A DNA stretch of 64,000 bases, taken from assembly GCF_900112245.1 (NCBI RefSeq), contig NZ_FOYX01000002.1, positions 682,001 to 746,000 of the forward strand, given 5' to 3'. Under the pieces are notes generated by a model. It had not been told where the DNA came from. It made no database searches and saw only the letters and a program-made list of their open reading frames with translations. Shown piece after piece: positions 51,524-61,736 of this stretch (positions are counted from its first letter, which is position 1; each line of letters starts with the position of its first letter). Source of the stretch: Maribacter stanieri. Its GTDB lineage: Bacteria; Bacteroidota; Bacteroidia; Flavobacteriales; Flavobacteriaceae. A program made the position numbers and the translations under genes.

Positions 51524-53380
51524 CTATTCTAGTTTTTCTACACTAACAAAATAAGCTCCCAAGGTTTCTTTATCCTCTAATGTAAACCAAGTTTGAAGTT
51601 CTGTATCTCCTTTGGTCAAATCAACAGTAAATTCTGCATATTCACGGGTAGGGTCTACATCGATCTCCTTATCAACCTGTTGCACTTTTAATCTTGCCTT
51701 AGTAATAGGTAAAGATTTACCTGGCTTACTTGCGGACACACTAGTACCTTCTTTTGCAGGTCTTATTGCTGCTTCTGCATTTAATGCCAATTTTGTTTCC
51801 TCTGGCCATCTTCTAAGTTTAACTGAATACGTACCTGCCTCAACAACTTTTAAAGCCCAATATCCATTATCCATATATCCTGTACGAATATGTCTTTGAT
51901 GCCACGGACTATCACCATCTGTATGCCAATCATGACAATATAACTTTGCGGGATTTTCTTTTTCATGCCCAACATAGATACGTGGTAGTTCTTCATAACC
52001 CGGAAGTAAATCTTGCCACCAAGTATTGTAAGCTTCCTTGAACTCCGCAATTTTCTCAGGATGATTTTGGGCAATGTTTAGCCGCTGTTGTGGATCAGTA
52101 GCCAGATTATATAATTCAGTACTATCAATCAATCGCCATTTTCCTTGCATTAAAGAAGTTCTGCGCCATGGTTCTGGAATTTCGGTACGTTGAGAGTTAG
52201 TAATGACAATTCTATTATTGAACTCTTCTGTTTCTCCATTTATAAGCGGAAGTAAACTCTTACCGTCAAAATTGATAGCCGAATCTACTTCTAAATCGCA
52301 CATCTCTACCAATGTAGGTAATACATCAAAATGTGCAGTTAGTTCATCAATATCTTTCCCTACGGTTATACCTCCATTCTTCCAATGAATAAACAATGGT
52401 ACCCGGTGTCCACCTTCATACTTACTTGCCTTGACCCCACGCATACCGGCATTGAAGCCTTTCTTTATAAAACCGTCTAATCTATGCCCGTCGGTTTTAG
52501 CGCCTTGAGCCGTACCGTTATCCGTTGTAAAAATCAAGATGGTATTATCCATAAGTTCTGACTTTTCTAAATAAGTAACAAGCTTGCCCACATTCTCATC
52601 AATATTCGCAATCATACCATAAAACGCAGGTAAAGGAATACTATCATTATCCTTATAAGGCTCTATATACTTATCGGCTACAAAGTAGGGCGAATGAGCC
52701 GTATTCGTTGGCAAGTAACAAAAGAAGGGTTGATCTTTATTTTTTTCGATATGCTTAATAGCTTCATTAAACCAAATATCTGTGCTATAACCTTCAAATC
52801 TTTTAAGCTCTCCATTATGAACATACATATCGTCAAAATAGTCGTTATCCCAATAATCCATTGTTTGCTCCATACCACCGCCACCGTGCGATAGTACTTC
52901 GTCAAAACCTTTGTCTTGTGGTCTAAAAGGATAATTATCCCCTAAATGCCATTTTCCGAACATGGAGGTTGAATACCCATTATCCTTGAATATTTGAGCC
53001 ATAGTCGTTTCAGTTTCCAATAACATGGACCTACCATTTATGGTATGCCAAACACCTGCCCTATTTGCATTATGACCTGTTAATAATGCTGCTCTTGTTG
53101 GTGCGCAAGTAGGATTTACATGATAATCTGTAAATCGTGCGCTTTGTGAATGAAGCTTGTCTAAATTAGGTGTTTTAATATATGGATTACCCAATGCGGC
53201 AATATCACCGTAGCCTTGATCATCTACCAATATTAATATAACATTGGGTTTACTCTTTTTATCTGTGGTGATTTGCTTTTTCTCCTGACATGAGAATAAC
53301 AAAGATGTTATGACAATAAGTAGTGATAGAGAAAAATAATCATGGTTTCTGAAGGTTGATTTTGTTGCTATTAAAAACAT
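51524..53380 (-). CDS. Sulfatase (S1 family), lipoprotein, with C-terminal extension
   Basis: The 618-residue protein has a lipoprotein signal (LLFSC, Cys31) and an arylsulfatase-type domain: VDDQGYGD metal ligands, and the formylglycine motif CAPTR at 92-96, where Cys92 becomes formylglycine. FTTDNGTAQ carries further metal ligands. The last 150 residues form an extra beta-rich domain beyond the sulfatase core. It removes sulfate esters from a glycan outside the inner membrane. Subfamily and glycan position are not predictable here. Confidence 0.9.
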   Translation of the reverse strand: MFLIATKSTFRNHDYFSLSLLIVITSLLFSCQEKKQITTDKKSKPNVILILVDDQGYGDIAALGNPYIKTPNLDKLHSQSARFTDYHVNPTCAPTRAALLTGHNANRAGVWHTINGRSMLLETETTMAQIFKDNGYSTSMFGKWHLGDNYPFRPQDKGFDEVLSHGGGGMEQTMDYWDNDYFDDMYVHNGELKRFEGYSTDIWFNEAIKHIEKNKDQPFFCYLPTNTAHSPYFVADKYIEPYKDNDSIPLPAFYGMIANIDENVGKLVTYLEKSELMDNTILIFTTDNGTAQGAKTDGHRLDGFIKKGFNAGMRGVKASKYEGGHRVPLFIHWKNGGITVGKDIDELTAHFDVLPTLVEMCDLEVDSAINFDGKSLLPLINGETEEFNNRIVITNSQRTEIPEPWRRTSLMQGKWRLIDSTELYNLATDPQQRLNIAQNHPEKIAEFKEAYNTWWQDLLPGYEELPRIYVGHEKENPAKLYCHDWHTDGDSPWHQRHIRTGYMDNGYWALKVVEAGTYSVKLRRWPEETKLALNAEAAIRPAKEGTSVSASKPGKSLPITKARLKVQQVDKEIDVDPTREYAEFTVDLTKGDTELQTWFTLEDKETLGAYFVSVEKLE

Positions 53381-53437
53381 AGGTCTATAATTGTTTTTAT
53401 TCTTTAATTAGTTTCATACGAGGGATAAATTATCCTC

Positions 53438-54856
53438 TTAATCTTTTAAAATTTCCTTGAAGAACAGATGATTATTTTGTCCCTCATCTAATACCTTACC
53501 TGCAGAAATACCTTTACAATTACTACTATTATCATCTAGCACTACAGGGTACTCGGTTAAGTTGTGGAGTAAAATATTTGAAGCAGAATAGTTTTCGTCT
53601 TTTGCAAGTAAACCAATGGTTCGGTTATCGCCACCAATGTTAATTTTAAGGTTTTGATCTGGATTAGGATTCGCATTTTTAAGCGTAATTTTATGATTAC
53701 TCCCAATTATTATAGCCGCATGACCGCTACCATTATATGATTTCCCTTCATAAGGCAATAAGGTGATTTCCGCATTCATACCACTATCGGTAATGTAATC
53801 TACACCTAATGCCGGTCCATACTGTGTATCGGCATAACTATCTACAATATCTCCAGTGCCAATACAAAAACCTCTTTCGCACCCTATAACCGTAGTACCA
53901 CTTACATATTTAGTTCCTGTTGCATGTGTCAACGTTACCCCAGCCCTCATATTTTTTACCGTGCAATTTATGATTGTTGGGTTCGAAGTTCCGCGGTTAT
54001 ACTCCACACCGTCAATTATAGTTTCTCCACCATTATATGCTCTTATACCTCCTTCGCCCAGGCTCATCATATACCCTGGTGGTAATTTATACCCAAAATA
54101 TGTCATGAAACCGGCTTTATCGCCGTCTGAACCTGTACCATTTTCAGCAAGCATATCATCTGTAGATCGCATGGCACCTTCTATATAACAACCTTCTATT
54201 AAAGGCACATCTGCCGCCTGCATAAACAAGGCATGCCCATAAGATCTGTGAATAATTGTACAGTTTTTTACATGATTCTTATAACCCCGAACCAAAAAGG
54301 CAGAATGCTTAAAATGAGGGATTACATTTTTGCCTCCTTTTCCAAACGTTTCTCCATAACCATACGGGTAAGATCCTTTGGTACTTAAGTGTAGACCTTC
54401 TATTTTATTATTTGCACCATCCATAACTACATTACAAGCTCTTCTTGTTGGGTGATCATGTACCGAGCCTACATCTACCAAAGTCAAATTTTTGATAACA
54501 TTCTTATTTCCGACTACCTGAAGTTCATAAAACTCATTATACTCTTTAAACGCCGTCAACACCTCTGTTTCTACATTGACAGTGACACCGGTAAAATCAT
54601 ACACACTATTGTTACCACTAAATAACAACAATACCAAAGCTTCATGATCATCGATTGTAGTGTGAGATTTAAATGTACCGTTTTTAATATTGTTTACCGT
54701 AATGGTATATGTTCCTTCCTTTAGAACCACGTTCACATTGTCCTGCGCTAAATAAGGCACTAATTCTGCTAAAGTCGCCACCTTTGTTTGTGCATAAATT
54801 GCCATACTTAATGGCATTAAAAGGATAAATGCAAAATATTTTAATTTATGAGTCAT
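53438..54856 (-). CDS. Secreted right-handed parallel beta-helix protein (putative polysaccharide lyase or hydrolase)
   Basis: The 472-residue protein has a signal peptide (residues 1-22, IYAQ) and repeated short strand units with Asn ladders typical of pectate-lyase-fold proteins (NKNVIKNLTLVDVG, NKIEGLHLSTKGSY, NHVKNCTIIHRSYGHALFMQ, NPTIINCTVKNMRAGV). It could be a lyase, a hydrolase or a non-catalytic binding protein. I see no family-specific motif of PL6 or iota-carrageenase that would settle it. It lies between a sulfatase gene and the GH28-like gene. Confidence 0.72.
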   Translation of the reverse strand: MTHKLKYFAFILLMPLSMAIYAQTKVATLAELVPYLAQDNVNVVLKEGTYTITVNNIKNGTFKSHTTIDDHEALVLLLFSGNNSVYDFTGVTVNVETEVLTAFKEYNEFYELQVVGNKNVIKNLTLVDVGSVHDHPTRRACNVVMDGANNKIEGLHLSTKGSYPYGYGETFGKGGKNVIPHFKHSAFLVRGYKNHVKNCTIIHRSYGHALFMQAADVPLIEGCYIEGAMRSTDDMLAENGTGSDGDKAGFMTYFGYKLPPGYMMSLGEGGIRAYNGGETIIDGVEYNRGTSNPTIINCTVKNMRAGVTLTHATGTKYVSGTTVIGCERGFCIGTGDIVDSYADTQYGPALGVDYITDSGMNAEITLLPYEGKSYNGSGHAAIIIGSNHKITLKNANPNPDQNLKINIGGDNRTIGLLAKDENYSASNILLHNLTEYPVVLDDNSSNCKGISAGKVLDEGQNNHLFFKEILKD

Positions 54857-54896
54857 ACTAGTTGTTATTTAATAAACCTTACTGTCAATGCTAATT

Positions 54897-56372
54897 TTAT
54901 TCAATATTAACATCCTTGACAAAATCATTCATAATGACATTGTCAGTTGCTACTTTTTTACCATCGATTATCACATTGTCAAATATCACCTGTTCAATAA
55001 TATGTTTATTATCGAAGCCGATAAGTTCTATACTCGCATGGTCTTTAATGATATACGGTTTCCAATCGGGTCCGTCTTGAAAGCCGGTTAGTGTGGTATC
55101 AATTGGAGCTGAAGTTGCTGTAATATTTTTAAAAGTCACATTTTTAATGTGACCGCGTTCTTCGGTTTCCGTCCATCGTGTTTTTCCTATCCAACAAGAT
55201 ATTAATCTACGGGCTTCCTCAATTCTAATATTATCAAAAGTGATGTCACTTATTACAGCATCATCACAATGATATACCCGTAAAGCTGTTTCTCTACCAA
55301 CATCGTGAATTACGTCGCAATTTTCAAAAAGTACATTACTGATATTCTCGTGAACCTCTGCGCCAATGCTAAAAGAGTGAGCCAATTCGTTCCAGACCAC
55401 ACATTTTCGTGTGTGAATATTGTTGACCTCGCCGTATCCACCAAAGGACTTTATGACAACGGCATCATCAAACGTTCTCATAAAACAATTTTCAACCAAA
55501 ACATCCCTACTGCTAGTGATATCTACACCATCTGCATTACCTCGCCAACCAATAATTTTAATATTATCTACATGTACATCGTCACTACTTTGAATAGGAA
55601 TTGTCCAATGGCTAGGATCAAAAATGGTTACACCCTCTATTTTTACTTTTTCGGCTTTATGCGCCAAAATGGTGTATCGCCTTTCTTTTTTTGGAATGCC
55701 ACTTTGATCAATAATGCCACGACCTTTTATACTTACATTCTTTCCTTCTAAAATAAATGTTGGTTTTTTTCTTAATTGCCCTCTAATTTCAATTTCCTCC
55801 TCTATTTCTGGAACCACACAATTTATATAGGCTCCACCCGCAACATACAAGGTCTGCCCCTCAGTAACTGTAATTTGTGATACATTATGAATTCCCGGTC
55901 CAAAATAAATGACATTAGGGTCATTGGGATCGGGTATATTTTCTTCAAACGGATTGGCTAGAATATGTAAAGATTCATGCCACTCTCCATTAATTTCAAT
56001 AGTTACATGACCGGGTTCATCTAATTGAAAATCAACGATATTTCCTTTAAAATTCGGTTTTATCTTATACGATGTGGGCAAAATCTTTACCGATTCCACT
56101 TTTTCATGATATGCAATAGAAATTGATGCATTACCCTGCATATCAAAAGAAGCGATAGACGCTTTACCGAACTCACCCTGTAAAGGGTTCAACCTTGGTA
56201 TGGGCTTAGACGGTGGTATTTTAGTGGAGTAAACAGGAACATCTAAGCCATTTACCGCTACCTTATATGTTTTAGCTAATTGTATTTCATTTGGCGCAGG
56301 ATAAACCTTAACCTGTGCTGCCAAAACCGATCCAAACAAAATTATAGGTAACCATATATTTCGCTTTAACAT
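54897..56372 (-). CDS. Glycoside hydrolase family 28-like protein (secreted)
   Basis: This 491-residue protein has a signal peptide beginning MLKRNIWLPIILFG and a beta-helix core with GH28-type motifs: NADGVDITSSRDVLVENC, DDAVVIKS (Asp pair), HSFSIGAEV and RVYHCDDAVISDI. GH28 enzymes hydrolyse galacturonan-type linkages, while remote relatives act on other glycans. I place the start at the ATG at 56372. The 19 residues before it in the longer frame do not look like a signal. Its exact substrate is unknown. Confidence 0.82.
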   Translation of the reverse strand: MLKRNIWLPIILFGSVLAAQVKVYPAPNEIQLAKTYKVAVNGLDVPVYSTKIPPSKPIPRLNPLQGEFGKASIASFDMQGNASISIAYHEKVESVKILPTSYKIKPNFKGNIVDFQLDEPGHVTIEINGEWHESLHILANPFEENIPDPNDPNVIYFGPGIHNVSQITVTEGQTLYVAGGAYINCVVPEIEEEIEIRGQLRKKPTFILEGKNVSIKGRGIIDQSGIPKKERRYTILAHKAEKVKIEGVTIFDPSHWTIPIQSSDDVHVDNIKIIGWRGNADGVDITSSRDVLVENCFMRTFDDAVVIKSFGGYGEVNNIHTRKCVVWNELAHSFSIGAEVHENISNVLFENCDVIHDVGRETALRVYHCDDAVISDITFDNIRIEEARRLISCWIGKTRWTETEERGHIKNVTFKNITATSAPIDTTLTGFQDGPDWKPYIIKDHASIELIGFDNKHIIEQVIFDNVIIDGKKVATDNVIMNDFVKDVNIE

Positions 56373-56568
56373 TTTATAGCATACTGCCATCTTTTGTTCA
56401 ACAGCTATTAAAGACAAAATACCTACCATTTTTTCTGTATTGATAATTGTCTACTAATATCAATTCTTTGAACTTATAAGGCTATAAATCTATGCTCCAT
56501 GTATATAAATTATATTGCAAAGTGATTATAACCTATAGCTATACACTTACTAACTAATGGGCTATGTA

Positions 56569-58008
56569 TCAATCAGCGAAAACAAAAGCTTTTATTCCCA
56601 TTTTGCCAATGATTAATTTTTTTAGACGCCGTACGGTCTCTGGATGATAATCTGCGATATTGAGCACTTCACCTTCCGGTGTATTATGGTCATACAATTC
56701 TACTTCTCCGCTTTTATGTTGAACCAATCTGTATTGATCTGTTCGTATAGTAGTGGTATGTGCCTTAATTGCTACAGCTTCATGACCACTTGTCTTGGGA
56801 TCTTTTAAAATGGGTATTAAAGATGTTCCTTTGGTAAAATTCGGAGTGGGCAAATCCGTTAATTCGCATAATGTTGGAAAGACATCGACCGATTGTACAA
56901 TGGCATCACTCATCTCTCCCCTATTCTCCATCGTTGGGTCATAAATGATTAACGGAGACCTAAGGGATTCTTCAAATAAGCTATGTTTTCCCCAAATGGA
57001 GTGTTCCCCTAAATGCCAACCATGGTCTCCCCAAAGGACAACGATGGTATTTTTATCTGCACCGGTTTCCTTTAATTTTTGAATAATATCACCAACATGT
57101 TTATCTGCATAGCTTACACATGCCGCGTAATACTTTTTAAGTTCTAGAGCGAAGTCTTTATCCTTTCGAGGGTCCTTTCCCCATCGGTTATAATTCATAA
57201 ATTCTCCAGAGCCGTGCCATGTTGTCTTCCCTTTTGGTTTTTCAGGATGTAATGCTGGCGGAATTTCTACATTCTCATAAAGATCTAAATAATGTTTTGG
57301 AACTCCGAATGGTAAATGTGGTTTTATAAGTCCAATGGCTAAAAAGAAAGGTTTATCCCCTTTTACCAATGCATCAATTTGTCGCAGACCTTCCTCTGCA
57401 ATATACCCATCTGGATAACTTTTGTCATTTCCGTCAACAGCCTCTATAATATCCCTATTATCTGGTGTTCGCACCTTTCCGTTTGCCAGCCCATGCATGG
57501 CACCTTTTGGACTCTCCCATTCGGCAACTGGCATTATATGTTTATCCCATGCATTTGGCATTTCTGAAATATTGCTATCATCCTAGTTGTCGCCACCTCT
57601 TCCTCCAGGATGATGAGAAACTTTACCTACGGATACCGTTGTATAGCCATTGTTCCGGAACCATTCTGGCATACTGGGTGCTATACTCACATTTTCATCA
57701 TTTACCCCTTCTGCTCTTTTAAATAAAGATTGATTGGATTCTCCCCTGTATTCTAAGCCATATTGCCCTGTTAGAAAAGCATATCGCGAAGGTCCGCAAC
57801 TGGGCGCATTTACATAATGCCTACTAAAACCTCGGCCTCTCGCATTAAGGCTATCAATATTTGGGGAATGAATATAATTAGCTCCGAATGAATTTAGTTC
57901 TGGTCTTAGGTCGTCAATGAAGATGATTAGTACATTTTTATCCTGAGCAAATGACATAGCACTTCCATAAACCCAAAAGATAAAAGCTGCTATTACATAT
58001 TTACTCAT
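56569..58008 (-). pseudogene. Iduronate-2-sulfatase-like sulfatase interrupted by an in-frame TAG codon
   Basis: The two halves lie in one reading frame: 58008-57586 encodes a signal peptide and the N-terminal half ([15 protein letters not shown], formylglycine motif CGPSR with Cys at 71, [20 protein letters not shown]), then a TAG at 57585-57583, then 7 codons and the C-terminal half to 56569 (EEGLRQIDALVKGDKPFF, WGDHGWHLGEHSIWGKHSLF, RTDQYRLVQHKSG). The full length would be about 479 residues, normal for this family (S1_7-like). Everything else is intact, so the break is a single nonsense codon. It may be a recent mutation, a sequencing error or a recoded codon. All metal-ligand motifs are retained. 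Confidence 0.85.
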
Positions 58009-58044
58009 TATTATTACTTTACCGTTACATCCTTGTTTTTATAT

Positions 58045-59502
58045 TTACTCTGATTTCACCCATATGTGACTACCTTCTAAAAGAGAATTATATTCGGTCT
58101 TTAAAAGCGATTTCATTTGAATAAACAACTCAGGTTTCTCATCAATTAGATTAACAGATTCGGCTTGGTCTTCCATTAAATTATACAATTCAAAATCTGT
58201 AAGTTGACTAGACTTTATCAATGTTTCATTACCCTCATATACATTCATTATCTGCGGTAAATATTCGCCTTCATTCTTTAGGCGAGCCAATATTTTATAA
58301 TCTCCATGGCGCATTGCAACTTTGTGCTCGTTGAGCGCATTATAAAAGCCCCATAATAAGGGCGTAGACCTTTTAAATTTCCCTGTCTTTAATAATGGAA
58401 GAAATGATTCACCATCCAATTCCCTATTAGGCAATTGTGCTCCAGTAATTTCTGCAAGCGTTGGTAAAAAGTCTAAGGCTGATACTACGGCATCCGTAGT
58501 TCCATTGAACATTGGTTTCCCTATCCAATTTACTATTCCCGGTACGCGAATACCAGCTTCTGTTGTCCAAAGTTTTCTCCCCTTTAACCCTCCTGTTTGA
58601 CCAAATGTTCGTTTAGCACCAGGGTAGCGTGTAAATGTTTCCGGACCATTGTCAGAAGTAAAAATTACAATTGTATTATCAGCTCCATTTTCTTTTAAAT
58701 AGTCTAATAACCTGCCTACTGCTTTATCGACATTGGCAACATTGGCAAAAAATTCTGCTTCTGCCAATCCGTTGGAATATGGCAAGTACTCTTGCACTAA
58801 ATCTTCTGGTGAAGCAACCGGTTCGTGAGGTTCATGAAACGTTACTTGTAAATAAAATGGATTGTCTCCCTTTCTATTATCTAACCAACTCATAGCTTCA
58901 TCTACCACCAATTGGCAACTGAAACCTTCTTGCTGCCCGACTTTCTCTCCGTTTCTAACAAAATTCTTTGGGTTTTGATGACTTGGCGATGCATTGTTGT
59001 GAGTAGCGTACCAATGGTCGAACCCAAAATAATCGGGTTGTGGTTGTGCAGGATTATTAAACAAAGAGCTACAGTGCCATTTACCTACCAATGCAGTTTC
59101 ATAACCTACAGTTTTTAACATTGCGGGCAATGTTTCTTCACCTTTTTGCAAATGGACTTGATCTCGCAAATCTTCACTTTTTTTAGGACCAGGTATAAAA
59201 TCGTATACTCCAGCTCTATTTGGACTACGTCCCGTTAAAAGACCAACTCGGGAAGGGGAACAAACCGGTGCTGCTGAATAAAAATTGGTCATTTTAATTC
59301 CCGTTTCAGCCAGTTTATCAATATTAGGCGTTTTAATGAATGGATGTCCATAAGAGGATAAATCTCCATACCCTAAATCATCACATAGAAATACTACAAT
59401 ATTTGGTTTTTCAATAGTCTCTATTTGTTGTCCCCAGCTATTGTTGACACTCAATAATACTAGTATTACAACTGATGCTTTAATCGCTATTTTTTTGTAC
59501 AT
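58045..59502 (-). CDS. Sulfatase (S1 family), secreted
   Basis: The 485-residue protein has a signal peptide (residues 1-25, SWGQQ) and the core arylsulfatase motifs: LCDDLGYGDLSSYGH (metal ligands), the formylglycine motif CSPSR at 81-85 followed by VGLLTGRSPNRAG, GKWHCSS, and TSDNGPETF. It acts as a glycan sulfatase in the periplasm or on the surface. The gene is 36 bases upstream of the interrupted sulfatase and 8 bases downstream of the next one, so these form an operon. Confidence 0.92.
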   Translation of the reverse strand: MYKKIAIKASVVILVLLSVNNSWGQQIETIEKPNIVVFLCDDLGYGDLSSYGHPFIKTPNIDKLAETGIKMTNFYSAAPVCSPSRVGLLTGRSPNRAGVYDFIPGPKKSEDLRDQVHLQKGEETLPAMLKTVGYETALVGKWHCSSLFNNPAQPQPDYFGFDHWYATHNNASPSHQNPKNFVRNGEKVGQQEGFSCQLVVDEAMSWLDNRKGDNPFYLQVTFHEPHEPVASPEDLVQEYLPYSNGLAEAEFFANVANVDKAVGRLLDYLKENGADNTIVIFTSDNGPETFTRYPGAKRTFGQTGGLKGRKLWTTEAGIRVPGIVNWIGKPMFNGTTDAVVSALDFLPTLAEITGAQLPNRELDGESFLPLLKTGKFKRSTPLLWGFYNALNEHKVAMRHGDYKILARLKNEGEYLPQIMNVYEGNETLIKSSQLTDFELYNLMEDQAESVNLIDEKPELFIQMKSLLKTEYNSLLEGSHIWVKSE

Positions 59503-59510
59503 AACTGTTC

Positions 59511-60986
59511 TTATTTAGCTTCTTGATTCCATAATCTAAAAGGGTCTCCGTAAGTTTCCATTTCTTCTAAAAGTAGTGCCTCCATTTCTACCAACTTATC
59601 GGCATATTTAGGGTTCTCTGCCAAATCATTTAGCATTTCCGCTGATTTATTGTGTTGAGCTATATATTCATTTGGATTTTCAGCTATATTGAATAATTGC
59701 GTTTCTTGAACCTTACCATCTAAAACATCATACTTGATCAACTTCCAATCTCCTTTTTTAACCGTTCTCATACCTGGTGTTGAACCACCTGCATATACCC
59801 CATACATTACATCTCTCAAACTTTCTTTTTCACCCATTAGCACAGGCTTAAAACTGGTACCCTGAACTGTTTCGGGAATATCTATACCAGCAAGGTCGCA
59901 CAGTGTAGGTAATACATCAGACAAGTAAATATTTCCCTCTACTCGCTGATTTGCTTTTATACCAGGCCCTTTAACTATTAATGGTACCCTCCATGAGTGT
60001 TCATACAAATTCTGTTTGCCCATTAAACCGTGGCGGCCTACAGCAATACCGTGATCAGATGTATAAATAACATAGGTATTATCTAACTCGCCCATAGCCT
60101 CTAACTTACTTAAGACTTTATTTAGCTGAATATCTATATTTTCTGAACAGGCATACTCTCTACCTATCTCATTCCTTACCGTGATTTCATCCCTATTTTT
60201 CCATACTCCACTAACATTTTCTTCGTCACGTAATTCTAAATGACCATGATGAAAAGGATGTTTATTTAAATAATTATCTGGTAATGGCGGTTGCTTATCA
60301 TTAGCAGTCGGAAGACTATATTTATCAGTATGGTTTGTTGCCCCATACTTTTCCAGTAATTCTGGCGTACCGTTTCTAATATCATGTGGATGAGAAAATC
60401 CGAAGTAAATAAAGAACGGATCTTCTTCTTTTACGGCACTTCTATCATCTAAATAAGAAAGTACTTGTTCTGCATGCCATGCACTACCAGATTCTTCTGT
60501 TCCTCCCCTTTTTGTAGCATCTTTGACAACTGTAAATTGCTTATTTGCTTGTGGATATGAATTTCCCACCTTACATGTACGCATGGTGTTATACCCTGCT
60601 CTATTAAAAACGGCACCTATAGTATTTTCTTCTAAATTTTCTGGGGCAGTAGGGTTTACATATCCCTGCATAGAGGGCAAACTCCATACCGTTCTACCAC
60701 TCATAATCATATGTCTAGAAGGGGTACAGACCGCACCTACCATGGCTCCCATATGCCTTGCGTTTTCTACAACCATACCATCGTTAGCCAATTTGGTGAT
60801 TGTTGGCGCATCTAATGACGACGTTGAATCATAGAACTTAAAATCGAACGGCGATTGGTCATCAACCAGTACAAATAAAAAGTTAGGCCGCTTTTGTTCT
60901 TTTGGTTCTTCTACTTTCTTATTCTCTTTACAGCCAAATAATGTTATCACTATTAAACTACTTAGAAGTATATATTTTTTTCTCAT
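59511..60986 (-). CDS. Sulfatase (S1 family), lipoprotein
   Basis: The 491-residue protein carries a lipoprotein signal (TLFGC, Cys19), the metal-ligand start LVDDQSPFD, the formylglycine motif CTPSR at 87-91 followed by HMIMSGRTVWSL, and TSDHGIAVGRHGLMGKQNL. It is distinct in sequence from the three other sulfatases of the locus, so it probably targets another sulfate position. It lies between the SGNH gene (15 bases) and the next sulfatase gene (8 bases). Confidence 0.92.
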   Translation of the reverse strand: MRKKYILLSSLIVITLFGCKENKKVEEPKEQKRPNFLFVLVDDQSPFDFKFYDSTSSLDAPTITKLANDGMVVENARHMGAMVGAVCTPSRHMIMSGRTVWSLPSMQGYVNPTAPENLEENTIGAVFNRAGYNTMRTCKVGNSYPQANKQFTVVKDATKRGGTEESGSAWHAEQVLSYLDDRSAVKEEDPFFIYFGFSHPHDIRNGTPELLEKYGATNHTDKYSLPTANDKQPPLPDNYLNKHPFHHGHLELRDEENVSGVWKNRDEITVRNEIGREYACSENIDIQLNKVLSKLEAMGELDNTYVIYTSDHGIAVGRHGLMGKQNLYEHSWRVPLIVKGPGIKANQRVEGNIYLSDVLPTLCDLAGIDIPETVQGTSFKPVLMGEKESLRDVMYGVYAGGSTPGMRTVKKGDWKLIKYDVLDGKVQETQLFNIAENPNEYIAQHNKSAEMLNDLAENPKYADKLVEMEALLLEEMETYGDPFRLWNQEAK

Positions 60987-61001
60987 GGACTTAGTTTTGT
61001 A

Positions 61002-61724
61002 TTAGTTCTTTGAAGGTTTTGCTAAAAGTTGTGATAGTATTGCGGGATAACTTTCACCAATGCTCTCTCCAGGGTTTTCAGCGCCTGAACCATATGTAAT
61101 ACTATCTCCAAAACAGATTATTTTCATTTTGTCGATTTTCTTATAATTCGCTTTAATATATTGATAGATTACAGTTGCAATAAAACGATAACCTAAGGAT
61201 GTTGGATGTACACCGTCTTTTCTACCACTATTACTTATATTCTGTATAAAAACATCTCTGTTATGAACCGGTAATCTCATTTGTTTAAAAATACTGTGTA
61301 GGTCCAAAAATTCTATTTCTTCTTCTATGGCCAGGTGCTCCATTATTTTAGCAACTGCATTTAGTTTTTGATTTGGAGTTTGCTCATATCTTTCCCTGTC
61401 ATGACGTTGAAATAAATACACACTATCAACAGTTGGTGGCGACACCAATAATACATCTGCTCCTTCATTTTTAATTGTGCCCACTATGCCCTTTAAGTGT
61501 TTTTCATATGCACTATAGTCTAGCATTTTTTTAGAATTGAGCATATCGTTGGTACCCACCATAACAATTACCAAATGTGCCCCTCTATTCAATACATCAG
61601 TTTCAATTCGTTTTTCTAAATCTATTGATGTATTACCTGCCACGCCCTCATTGAAAACTTGAGCAAACGCATCTTGAAAAGATATCATCATAAATAAAAG
61701 CAGTAAAAAATACTTTAAATTCAT
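61002..61724 (-). CDS. SGNH/GDSL-family hydrolase with circularly permuted block order, secreted
   Basis: The 240-residue protein has a signal peptide (residues 1-21, AFAQ) and then the SGNH blocks in unusual order. Block II (NEGVAGNTS, Gly at 27 and 30) and block III (GTND, 57-60) come first, then block V (DGVHPTSLGYR, Asp170 and His173), and only then block I with the nucleophile, CFGDSITYGSG (Ser208), at the C-terminus. All four catalytic elements are present, so the enzyme is plausibly active as an esterase, for example removing acetyl groups from a glycan. An internal Met at 200 precedes block I just as a start Met would. It is in the sulfatase operon (13 and 15 base gaps). Confidence 0.82.
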   Translation of the reverse strand: MNLKYFLLLLFMMISFQDAFAQVFNEGVAGNTSIDLEKRIETDVLNRGAHLVIVMVGTNDMLNSKKMLDYSAYEKHLKGIVGTIKNEGADVLLVSPPTVDSVYLFQRHDRERYEQTPNQKLNAVAKIMEHLAIEEEIEFLDLHSIFKQMRLPVHNRDVFIQNISNSGRKDGVHPTSLGYRFIATVIYQYIKANYKKIDKMKIICFGDSITYGSGAENPGESIGESYPAILSQLLAKPSKN

Positions 61725-61736
61725 GCTTCGTCTTTT

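Noticed and set aside
56569..57561. A separate complete sulfatase gene starting at 57561
   Set aside because: This ATG is internal. The frame continues upstream through a TAG into the matching N-terminal half, and the product alone would lack the formylglycine motif.
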